Source: Manihot esculenta (lineage: Eukaryota; Streptophyta; Magnoliopsida; Malpighiales; Euphorbiaceae). Taken from it: a stretch of 64,000 bases of DNA. The stretch lies in the NCBI RefSeq assembly GCF_001659605.2, contig NC_035169.2:3958110-4022109 (forward strand), written 5' to 3'. Made by a program: the position numbers and the translations under genes. A model generated the notes under the pieces. It made no database searches and was not told where the DNA came from. It saw only the letters and a list, made by a program, of their open reading frames with translations. Shown one piece after another: positions 10,745 to 21,200 of the stretch (within the stretch, counting starts at the first letter, position 1; each line of letters starts with the position of its first letter).

Positions 10745-12724
10745 CTCTGTAACAGCCTGGAAATCCGAACCGCTACCGGCGCTAGGATCCAGATCGGCGT
10801 AAGGCCGCCGGGACCCGTAGCAAGCCTGACATATAACCTGTGAACCTGTTTAATTCCATACATGATCAAACATAAACATAAACCTGTAAACTTTCTCATA
10901 TATCAACCAAGCTCAACCTGTACATAAACATAGACATAAACATAAACCTCCACTGGAGCCCTCATCAAATGCTCCAATGGGGTATCTCATCATGCATTAG
11001 GCTTGGTTGAATCATAACATCATAACTCATTAACATAACGATCATGTATACAAAAGGGGATAACCATATACAACACACTATGGTCAAGCACAATTCTAAA
11101 CCTCAATCTCATCATTAATACATAACATCACTATACAATACTTAAACATTACATCATTTGTCATGTCCACAACTTCTAACTATTACATAAAGAAACTTTA
11201 CTCCTGCTGACCTCCTGGTCTACCCTGTACCTGCACACCTGGGGGTTAAGGGAATGGGGTGAGCTACAAGAGCCCAGTGAGCAACAAGAGCCCAGTGAGC
11301 AGAATAGTAAAACATTATATTTTAAATCATGCTTTTCATGGAATGCATCACAACACAAACATAACACATCAATGATGAACTTGTCACCAATGGCCCTCTA
11401 CATGGTCCAACTGAGCTAGAACGTAGAATGGGTCCTGGTCTTTCTCTTACATAACATAACATAACATTTCAATGTGCCAGGGACGTAGAATGGGTCTTCC
11501 TGGACTTTCTCTTACTCTGTGCCAGGGACGTAGAATGGGTCTTCCTGGACTTCCATATCATATCATCATATCATCATAACATACGAGGACCAATGGATCA
11601 TCCAATATTCATCCGCATCAACATCATAGTATGCAATGCAACATATTCGTGAATACTAATGCAAACACCCTAGAATATCACATGGCATATATGATGCATG
11701 AACATGCTCAAAAGATTTATATTTCATTAATTTAAAATGTAAGAGTTTATTCTACTCACCTCTGGCTAGCTCTGATAAGACACTGAAGCAGCTATCACTG
11801 CTGGGGTCCTCGGTTCCTCGGGTCCGAACCTACACAGGTGGACTCAAATGAGGGACCAAACATACTTAAACATAACTCTAAAAATACACCCCAAAAGCCC
11901 CCTAAAACACCTCAAAACAAGCATGGAAAAACATGCAAGGAATGGCTGAACAGGGCACTTTCGGCGGCAGGTTCGGCGGCCGAAAGTCCCTCCAGAGCCG
12001 AAAGTCAGGCAGGTTCGGCGGCACCTTCGGCGGCCGAAACTCCCAGACAGAGACGAAACTCATGCATGTTCGAGGGCACCTTCGGCGGCCGAAACTCCCA
12101 GACAGAGCCGAAAGTCGCCTTTCGGGGGCAGGGGTTCGGCAGCCGAAATGCTGCCTCACAGGCAGGTTCGGCGGCCGAAACTCCCTTCGGCTGCCGAACC
12201 TGGTTTCTGCCAAACGGGCAGAAACTTGGTTCAACATGCATAAACGCCTCCCAACCATACAAATCATGCATATACCTATTCTACAACATGCATTCTCAAG
12301 CATACAAGCTCCTAGGGGCTTCAAACTATCCTAAACCCCATCTACAACACATCAACACATACAATCAACTCACATTGTCCATAAACACACATAAACCCTA
12401 CTAAAGCTCAACTATCCTAAACATGCATTTCTACCCAAAGAAACTTTATAAAACTTGCTTAAAACATGCAATGAGCTCAAGATCGGCCCTTACCTCTTGA
12501 AGATCGAGGGAGAGACGACCTAAACTTGGAGATCCAAGGAAATGAGCTCCTGAGTCATCCAAGCTCCAAAACTTGCTTAAAAGCTCAAAAATCTTCAATG
12601 CAAAGTTAAAAACTCAAGAAAATGGTAGGGATTTAGAGGAAGAACACAAGATTTGCTAAGGGAAGGTCGGAAACTAGCTGTGGCCGAAAATAGGAGAAAG
12701 CTCGCCCATTTCGGCTAAGGGTCC

Positions 12725-12732
12725 CTTTTATA
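12725..12732 (-). promoter_or_regulatory. TATA box of the chromovirus promoter
   Basis: TATAAAAG on the minus strand, about 360 bp from the outer LTR end and just downstream of motif cluster A. Confidence 0.65.
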
Positions 12733-12749
12733 GGTGGCTGGCCAGGCCA

Positions 12750-12912
12750 CATTCGGGGGCCGAACGTGCCTCCGCAACACATGCAAGTTCGGCGGCCGAA
12801 GGTAAAGTTCGGCGGCCGAACCTGGACTTCCCTCGCTTATGCTTTCGGGGGCCTAACGTGCCTCCAAAACGCATGCATGTTCGGCGGCCGAACTTGAGTT
12901 TCGGCGGCCGAA
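12750..12912. repeat. GC-rich inverted-repeat cluster A, right LTR
   Basis: Four exact TTCGGCGGCCGAA copies plus variants such as TTCGGGGGCCGAA, immediately upstream of the minus-strand TATA box. The left LTR has the same cluster with one fewer copy. Confidence 0.85.
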
Positions 12913-13248
12913 CCTGGGTTTTCCTCCAAAGCTATTTTCATGCAAAAACTCATTTTATTTCATACTTAAAACCATAAAAATACATGAAAACATTTTATAA
13001 AAACATGATTTTACCCTTCTAGAGGTTTCCGACATCCGAGATTCCACCGGACGGTAGGAATTCCGATACCGGAGTCTAGCCGGGTATTACACCTAATTGC
13101 TTGCATCAGTTCCTATAGTGAATTGTAGTAAGAAGTCTGGTAGAGGACTTCAATCATCTTCTATTTTAGCTGTTCAAATGAAATTGAGCTTCCTCACTCT
13201 ATAGGTGCATCTTTCTTCAATAGATTGGTTAAGGATCTGTAAATAATC

Positions 13249-14421
13249 GGGTAAATTTCACTCGTTATCTTTGAACTTATAGTGTTGTAACATCATCGTT
13301 CCTAAACTTCAATTTGTAACATAAAACCCATTAAACTTTAACTTAGGTAACAATAAACTCCTTGTAACTTTTTTTTTGCTGGTTTACTGATTAACAAACT
13401 TTCTCATCTGTCAAATGTTAGAATAAAACATCTTCTCTCTCCTTTTTGTTATCTCTCAAACTCATTTTACATCTCCTTGTAACCCATCTGTAAAGATGGA
13501 TGAATTGAATGCTCATTTCTCTACTATTCTTTTTATATTATATTTGTGTGGACGTATGTCAACAACTTTTATATTTGCTTCTAATTCTACTGCCATGGAA
13601 ATGGATCTAAAATGCGTCATTTTGCTACCATTATTCAAAGAGGAAGCTAAGACCCAAGTGTTGTATGTCCCCTTAGCATAAGTGGATAGTATTTTCCAAG
13701 AGAAAAAGCAAAATTAGGAAAGGCCCTTCAAAGGTTAAACTGAAATTTGACAACAGAAATGAGGACTTAGAACAAGAAAGTGAAGAAGAAGAGGAAGCTA
13801 AGGCATGTTTCCATAGTTAGTTCAACACCAAATAACGCTTTATTATTGACGAGAAGGAGATCTGCAATGTACAACTCTTTTTATTTAGCTAATAGAATTT
13901 GGGTTTTCACCTTTGAAAAGTGAAGTAATAGAGCAAAATCAAAAGTGCAAAGCAAGAGAACAGAAAAAAGGACAATCTCACATCAGAAAGAGAATTTATT
14001 TATAGAGGATCTGGTCAAGAATGAATATTAGATCCAAAAACTAAGGAAAAATCAGTAGATGAAATGAACAATAGGCTTTACAGGAGAGGAGTGATTGTAT
14101 GAATTAGCTGAATAGTTCTCCATGTTAGTGGGTTTTGAATGAAAGGTGGAGTTGGAAGAGAGGAGGGTTATGAGAGGTGAGTAGTAGGAGTTGTGAGTCC
14201 ATTAGCGTGAAAGAAAAGAGAAAAAGAGAAGAATGAGATATTGTCTAAGATTTTTTTGTTAGTAGTGGAAGACACGTCAGCAAATTAACTAGTAAAAAGA
14301 GATAAAGAGGAGTTTATGGCTAATTGAATTGAAGTTTAGGAGGTTTTATATTAGAAATTGAAGTTTAAGGATAGTATTATTACAACACTATAAGTTGAAA
14401 GACAATCAGCGAAATTTACCC
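13249..14421. mobile_element. Mutator-like non-autonomous TIR element
   Basis: A 1,173-bp element with long terminal inverted repeats of about 80-120 bp. Both ends begin GGGTAAATTTC, followed by shared blocks such as CAACTTATAGTGTTGTAA (right end; left differs slightly) and AAACTTCAATTT. Flanks are TAAATAATC (13240-13248) and CAAATAATT (14422-14430), a 9-bp target duplication with two C/T differences. The long TIRs and 9-bp duplication fit Mutator-like elements. The interior has no transposase and no open frame I recognise. Confidence 0.65.
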
Positions 14422-14558
14422 GCAAATAATTTCATAGTTCCTCATAAACTTTCTGTAGTGGCTTGTGAGCTGTAGGAAGCTTGTGAGCCCTAGGAAGCTT
14501 TTGAGATCCTTAAGAGATAGTGGTATAGGGCAATGAACCATAGCTTCCTACAAAATAT

Positions 14559-14658
14559 AACTCATTAAGGCTTAGAAGGTTGCAAGAGTATTGGTAAAGT
14601 CAAAGGATAACTCATTAAGGCTTAGAAGGTGGCAAGAGTATTGGTTTACGTCAAAGGA
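14559..14658. repeat. 50-bp tandem duplication in old RT remnant
   Basis: Two adjacent copies of a 50-bp unit beginning near ATAACTCATTAAGGC, with a few differences. It lies at the 3' (left) end of the RT remnant. Confidence 0.75.
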
Positions 14659-16112
14659 CATGAATTTGAATTCAAAATAACCCTGGTGTGTTTTAACTAT
14701 AATTTTAGGAATATCCTTCTCCTTCATTCTGATTTGATGATAATCAGCCTTTAAATTTATTTTAGAGAACATATTAGCTCTTTTTAAATCATGCAAGAGG
14801 TCATTAATGATTGGTATAGGAAATTTGTCTTTAACGGTCACCTCATTTAATTTCCTTTAATCCATACAAAACCTTCAAATCCCATCCTTCTTTTTCACTA
14901 TAATACTGGAGAGGCATATGGGATAGTGCTAGGTTAAATGATGGAAGATTGCAGCATATCAATTACCTATTTTTCAATTTCATTTTCTGGGGATATTTGA
15001 AAAGCCTTACATTTAGTTGCTGGGTGTATGGCATAGGGAGAATGACATGGTTATATCTTCTGTAAGGTGGTAATCTTTGAGGTTCATAAAAAACTGAGTG
15101 ATATTGTTGCATCAACTCTTGTAATTCTGCATTCTCACGAGTAATAGCAGCCCAGATAGTAGCAAAGTCCTTATCCTGAAACTCTTTCTATTGACCTGAA
15201 GTCTACTAAATACAGAAAATTGGAGTCTCCAAATCTATCCCATTTCTTTTAAACAAGTTCTCAGAATACCACAATCCGGATTGCAGGATTTCTTTTCCAA
15301 TACCATGCAACAATACTGGTTTCTGCTTCCTAGTAATGGTAATTGCTAAAGCCTCAAAAGCCAAACAAAACAGGTTTATAAGTTTTCAACTAATCTATAC
15401 CTAATATCATACTAAATCCTCATAAATCTAGTGTTTTTCCACATCAACTGGAACTCATGCTCCTGCATTTTCCACTTGAAACCAGGGCATTTATGATCAT
15501 AGCTAGCTTCCTCCCATCAGCCACTGTGACAACAGTAGGAACAGTCACCAAATCCAATCTCATTGCCACCCTCTTATCCAGAAAATGGTTCACTACCATT
15601 GTTAATTAGGATTATAAACTATCTATTTTTATGAAACCCCAATATCCTAATTGTGTCCACCCCAAAGCTGCCTTCCAGAGCATGTATAGACAGTGTTGCT
15701 TTCCCAACATCCTCCTCTATTTCAGCTCCCTTCACTTCATACCACTCATCATCTGCCCCCTTCTCCCTCCTTTTCTCCTAAACTGGTTGCATTTAAGGTC
15801 TTAGGTTTGCATTGATATCCAGGAAAATATTTATTCCCACATCTAAAATAAGGTTTAGGTGGGTTTTTGACTAGTAAATGGGAAGTTTTAAATGTTGTGG
15901 TTGTGTTTGTAGAAGCTGAATTGGTTGCACTAGAGGTGGCTAAATTACTGCTGCTTACTGGAGGCCCTTTAAAATTGGATAAATTAAGTTTCTAGTCTGA
16001 ATTATAGGTTTTAGAAGAGTATTAATATGGCTGGTTTGGTTTATTATAAGTGTTAGTGGAATTGGATTGGGCTGTTTGGTTAGTGACAGTGCTTTTGAAG
16101 TGAGACTTCCCT

Positions 16113-16421
16113 TCAATTTACGTTTACTCTTATAATTTGGCTATATTCACAACCTGAGAAAGGGACATAAGTTTCGTCATCTTCATCATGAGTCTCAAAA
16201 AGGAAATAGGATTCACCCAATTTCGATATTAATCCCTCCAATCTAATCCTCGTATCCTCAAACTCATCCTGGTATTCCTCTACAGAATTATCTTGCATTA
16301 ATTTCATAAACCCCTCAAATATATCTTTGAATCCTTCCTTTCCAAATCTATTATAGATTTCCCTCTCAAATCCATCCCCATTAGGTTTCCTTTCTTTTAT
16401 TCTAGTTATGAAACCATGCAT
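16113..16421 (-). pseudogene. gag fragment of the old gypsy element
   Basis: A 102-residue open stretch with NRFGKEGFKDIFEGFMKL and SVEEYQDEFEDTRIRLEGL, the pattern of a Ty3/gypsy Gag domain. Sequence further right is AT-rich with no gag start or LTR, so the 5' end of the element is missing. Confidence 0.6.
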
Positions 16422-16430
16422 GAGCTTTAT

Positions 16431-18278
16431 CTATGCAGAATATACTTGCTAACTAAACTAGTTAAATAAATATATATATATATATAAATTAACTCATAAA
16501 TTTATAAATATGAACGTTTAAATTTTAACGATTTAAATATATATAAATTTTAAGAGTATAATTAAATTATATAGAGCTGAACTTTAAAAAATTTAAATTT
16601 GGCTCATGAAAATATACGTAGAGTTTGAATTTATTTCTCTTGTAATATTAATATCAGACTACTTAATGAAGATATATTAATATCAGACTACTTAACGAAG
16701 ATATTAATATCAGACTGCTTAACGAAAATATTAATATTAGACTACTATGAGTCTAAAATTAAGTTTATGAGTCTTAATAAACTGAATATCACAAAGTAAA
16801 TGAGCTTAAAAATTAAGTTTAAATTAGATTCATTTAGAAATTCAATTAAGTTTGATTGAAATTTTATTGAATTAAATCTCGAATAATTCACGATGAACTT
16901 AGTTCATCATGGCAGAAATTTTTTTTTTAACCTTTAGTTTATCAATTTGTGATATAAATGTAAGAAATATAACTTTTAAACGTATCTTAATAATATATAA
17001 ATATATATAGTTGATTAAAAATTACAATATTTATATATTTAGAGGCTAAATACATAATGTCTTTGGATGTCTATGCAAAAAATCAGTTGTCATTTTAATT
17101 TTCCCATTATTAATTTTTAGTATTAACATTTATAAAAGTATAATTACTTAACTATGAACTTTATAATATATTATTATTAAGCTTTTAAACTTTATAAAAT
17201 TTAACTATTTATCCTTTAAAAATTTAAATTATATGTAATTTATGTCTTTGAATAAGAGTTAAATAATTACATTTTTATAAAAATTAAGCATTAAAAATTA
17301 ATAATGAAAAATATCAAGATGTTAATTAATTTTTATGCAAATATCATGAATTAAATTACATATTCAACCTATTTAATTATATAAGATAAATCAAATTTTT
17401 TAATAATAATAATATATTAGTATCAGGATAAGTTGCGAGTCAGGTTCAGGATAAACTTCTTGTTTATGGAAAACACTCGTGCAATAACATCAACACTTTA
17501 ATATTTATATATATATATATATAAAATTTCATTATGACTCGAGTAAATTCTTTTCTGTTGTAACTAGAGTGATTACTTTTCTATTTTACTTAGGGCAAAA
17601 TATTATGGAAAAATCATTGTAATAGAAAAATTTATTAATTAATTTTTTAATTTTAAAAAAATTTACAAGTCACGTTAATTTTATCATTAAATATTTTATT
17701 ATTTAAAAACTAAAATTTTTAAATCTTTACAATTGGGGGATTAATTTGTAGATTTTTTATAATATTTACTATAAATAAATTTTGTGCAAAATATTATTTG
17801 TAAAACAATCGGAACCTAAGATTTTATAATTACAATTCTATCTACTAAATAAATATCAGAGAAATTAATATTGGTGTTGGGTTGTAAATTTGTAATAGAT
17901 CATTTTTAAAGGAAAAAGTTGTACAAATGGTAGTTCAAAAAAAAAAAGTTAGAGAAAGGAAAATGAAGACGTAAATTCAATTTGGAAAAAGAAATAATAA
18001 TATTCAAACATTTCAACCTTTTACAATTAATATCCAAACCTTTTCTTTAGCTTAATTCAATTCCTTGGGTGGCTAAAAGCCAAATGCAAAACTTTCTAAA
18101 AGAACAAGACAAGATAACAATATATCTTTTAACATCACTTCAGCAGCCATTAGCTAACCTGAAAACCTAAGATTGTATAAATCAAATTTCTTAGAGCACT
18201 TCATTCAATGCTCATTCCCCACTAAACCAGGGGGAGGATTGTTGTAAACTGACCTTCATGAGATTGTGAACAAGGCAC
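16431..18278. other. AT-rich spacer with a short tandem array
   Basis: Very AT-rich intergenic DNA with TA runs (16469-16487, 17505-17524) and no gene I can support. At about 16646-16745 a roughly 30-bp unit containing TTAATATCAGACTACTTAA is repeated three to four times. The last ~100-150 bases before 18279 probably include the 3' untranslated region of the SWA2 gene. Confidence 0.6.
16646..16745. repeat. Short tandem array, ~30-bp unit
   Basis: Three to four imperfect copies of a unit containing AATATCAGACTACTTAA in AT-rich spacer. Confidence 0.6.
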
Positions 18279-21200
18279 TCACTCTGATGACTTTCTCTTC
18301 TTACGTGATTTCAGCTTTTTCTTTTTCATTGATTTCTTCTGGGGACCTTCTTCATTTATCAAATGCTCGTATTCTTCCAGACTTGCAAATGGTGACGCAC
18401 CAGCCTTCCCACCAGATTTTCGTTTTCTTTTCCTGTTATTGAATTTATCGTCTTCATCACTATCATCATCTACATCCCCTATGTCAACAGCTTCAATGTC
18501 GTCTTCACTGTTATCGCCATCAGCAATGCCATCAGAATCTTCTTCCCTAGCAATATCCGAAGGGGCATCCATTTCCACATCACTGGCATTTCCAATCAAG
18601 TCGTCGTCATCTTCATTGGCGACTTGATCTAAATCATCATAGTCATACTCCCCATCAGCATCAAAAGAAAGATTAGCAGAATCCAACAGATTCTCAATCT
18701 CTTCATTATCACTCTCATCAGCACCACCTACTTCATCACCATCACCCACATCAAAAAGCTCTTCAGCAGCCTCTTCTTCAGCTGCCTTTTTCTTCTTCTT
18801 CTTCTTTGGCTTTGTGCTATTCATTTTGTTTGTATAAAACTTATGAAAAACAAGATCTTCAGGAGGTACATCCACTTCAGCCAATGACAGAATCTCTGGT
18901 CCAATTAGATGATTGTTCATGTCGAGCTGAGGAAACAGAATATCAGTTCGCAATTAAAATAAAAGGGATCATAATTTAGCACTGGTAATTAAAATATCCT
19001 TCAAAAACAAATAAAAAAGCCAAAATCTGTAAATTACACATAAAAAGTAAAGCAGGGTTGAAACTAACCTTCTTGGCTGGTTCAATTTGGGAGCCACCAT
19101 GCCATGCCGTCTGCTTTGGCTTCTTTTCCATGAACTTGTCCAGAAAAGCAGTGAGTGATAGATCATTTAATGGGTTACCATTATAAACTATATTGGCCCC
19201 AGAAAGAAGAGTCCTAGCCATGGTAGCAACAGATGGGTGCACGTGAGAAGCAAGTACCATGAGCTCCCACCAGCTAGCACGGTCTGCATTACTGTTGATT
19301 CACAAGATGCTAATTTAGAGGGGGAAAAAGAACAGAATATTCTATTATGTAAGCAACATAGAAGATAAATTGGTAGCCTCCAGCCACCCAACTATCAGGT
19401 ATATTCTATACTTCTAAAAAAAAACAAATGACAAGAGAATTCGCTTCTCATTATTTTTTACTCCATTAAAATCCACGACTAGCATCTTAGAGAAACAATG
19501 CAACCATTTAAAGCAAAGCATTACTGAAAACCCAAACATACCAGTAAGATGGCTCTCTGTGCCGAGGATTGTATCCTCCAGGTAGGGAAGAACCAGTGGA
19601 GCATGTCTGAGACTGGTTACAATTATAAGTTGATAGAGGTTTGGATTCTTCAAATTCTTTTGAACCATCTTCTACAAGCAGTTCAGCTTCATCATCATCG
19701 CTGTCGTCATCGTCATCATCTGAGCTAGGGACAGGAGAATCATCTTCACTCTCTGAAGAATCATTTGCTGGATCGGATTTATCACCACTAGGAACAAATT
19801 CAAGATCATTTTCTGCTTTAGTAGCCGAGTGAGGATCAGTGTCAGTTTCCTCCACTATGTCTTCAAAATGTTCAAGATCTTCATCAACCGATTCATTCTG
19901 CATGACCATATTCCTGCACCACAAGAGAATTTTTAATTCAAAATCACTAAATCTTTAATTACCTATAAAGGGGAGAACATACAGAGTATTGCATGTGTCA
20001 AAAGAAAACAGAATTACCATAAAGGGGGCCTTGCTTTAAGAACCTCAGAGAGGAGAAATAAGCATCCACAAGCATATTGAGGTGGCTGCTGAAGGGAAAC
20101 CTGTCCAAGAATCTTTTCAGTCAATCTCTTTTTAGAAGTGTAGCCCATGGAAAAATAAATGTCCCCATACTGAAAAACACAATGCTCAAACTAGCAGTTA
20201 AAGGAAAAATACACATCCATAGGCAAATTACAATGACATATTTTGTCATTTAAATGTCTCTTCCAATAAAAATTTAAAAAGTTAAAAAAAAAAGGGTAAG
20301 TGCAATCAATTAATGAAATATTATTGACTAAATATCTTGGTGAAGATGGAACTGCAGGAAAGAAATAGCCAACATTTCAATCATATCAATCTGACATATC
20401 TGGCATCATTATCACTGGTTTTGAAAAAGAAAACTTTCTCAGCTACTGAAAAAGAAACAGGAGTTCTTTCACTTTATTTACTAAAAATAAGTCACCACTT
20501 TACATACACAGGAGTTGCTAACCTGCAATAGTCGCTTTGCAAAAGCAGCGACACGCTTCAAGTTTACATCACTTTTCATTGCCCTCAAGATTAGCCCAAT
20601 AAACATTTCTGCCTGAAACACATACCATTTTACAAGGGAAATATAGTCAAATGACAAATCTAGTTCAGGTGATTGCAAATGACTCTTCTAACAGCAGATA
20701 ATTGTAGACAATAGACACTTAGAAACTACACATATTATCAAAATTTAGAGGAAGCAAAGGAAGTTAGACTGTTAGAGTGAGGACGTGCAATGCTCTTTAA
20801 GCTGCCATAAATCATCAAAGGGATCCAAACAAAAGAATGTAGCGAAACACTAAGTTCAAATTGAAATTTAAAACAGGAAGACATCATGCAAGGTAGCCAA
20901 TTCTCTGAGCCCCAAATAACACTTCATAGTAGATGAGCTGTCTTACGCTAAAAGAAGAAAGAGGAAGGAAACCAAACTATCTCATACACATCTCATCTGC
21001 AGAATAAAAGAAATTTGAGGGCATCCCCAATATTGCTTATTGTTTCTGGCATGCTACAAATACCAACATATCTTGAGCTGCATAAACATGAATGGAGAAA
21101 ATGCTGCCACCCATCCCCACAGAATAAGCTCATTTGAAAGTTTAAATACTACCAAAAGAGTTGCAAAACTCTAAAATGATGTCAACTGATTTTTCTCTCT

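Larger units (their letters stand above)
3091..13091 (-). mobile_element. Complete chromovirus LTR retrotransposon (Tekay/Del-like)
   Basis: A 10,001-bp element with both LTRs (3091-5389 and 10748-13091), a primer site, a polypurine tract and one long gag-pol frame on the minus strand. It is bounded by a perfect target duplication CCTAA (3086-3090 and 13092-13096). The LTRs differ by roughly 35-40 substitutions plus two short indels in about 2.3 kb by eye, so the insertion is fairly recent. Gag, protease, RT, RNase H, integrase and a C-terminal chromodomain-like segment occur in chromovirus order. The Tekay/Del assignment rests on the chromodomain and the very long LTRs and is less sure than the Ty3/gypsy call. 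Confidence 0.92.
10748..13091 (-). repeat. 5' LTR of the chromovirus
   Basis: A 2,344-bp LTR, TGTAACAGCC...GGTATTACA on the plus strand. Relative to the left LTR it has an extra ~18-bp duplication near 11280 and an extra ~20-bp piece carrying one more TTCGGCGGCCGAA near 12800. As the 5' LTR of a minus-strand element it holds the active promoter: motif cluster A (about 12750-12912), then TATA (12725-12732), then transcribed sequence with cluster B (about 11959-12200). Confidence 0.93.
13097..15600 (-). pseudogene. gypsy RT and 5' part of pol of the old element
   Basis: Continuation of the outer element to the right of the chromovirus. The RNase H fragment picks up at 13097 and is interrupted by the TIR element 13249-14421. 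The RT then reads KDKFPIPIINDLLHDL, NMFSKINLKADYHQIRMKE and FEFKFMSFDVN in 14572-14841. A 50-bp tandem duplication (about 14559-14658) sits at one end of this piece. Protease-linker remnants follow to about 15600 with many stops. Nothing functional remains. Confidence 0.7.
1258..16430 (-). mobile_element. Old Ty3/gypsy element, split by nested insertions
   Basis: A degenerate minus-strand Ty3/gypsy element. Reading right to left it has a gag piece (16113-16421), protease/linker remnants, RT (about 14572-14900), RNase H (split), integrase and a chromodomain-like tail (about 1590-1690), then one 3' LTR (1258-1571). No matching 5' LTR is seen to the right of gag, so that end is lost. Two later insertions interrupt it: a complete chromovirus at 3091-13091 and a TIR element at 13249-14421. 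Stops and frameshifts are everywhere, so it is dead. The right boundary near 16430 is approximate. Confidence 0.75.

Noticed and set aside
13496..13681. 61-residue open frame inside the Mutator-like element
   Set aside because: No similarity recognised and inside non-autonomous element sequence.
18439..18627. Ser-rich plus-strand open frame (also 19641-19832)
   Set aside because: Shadow of the acidic Asp/Glu-rich C-terminal coding region of SWA2 on the opposite strand.
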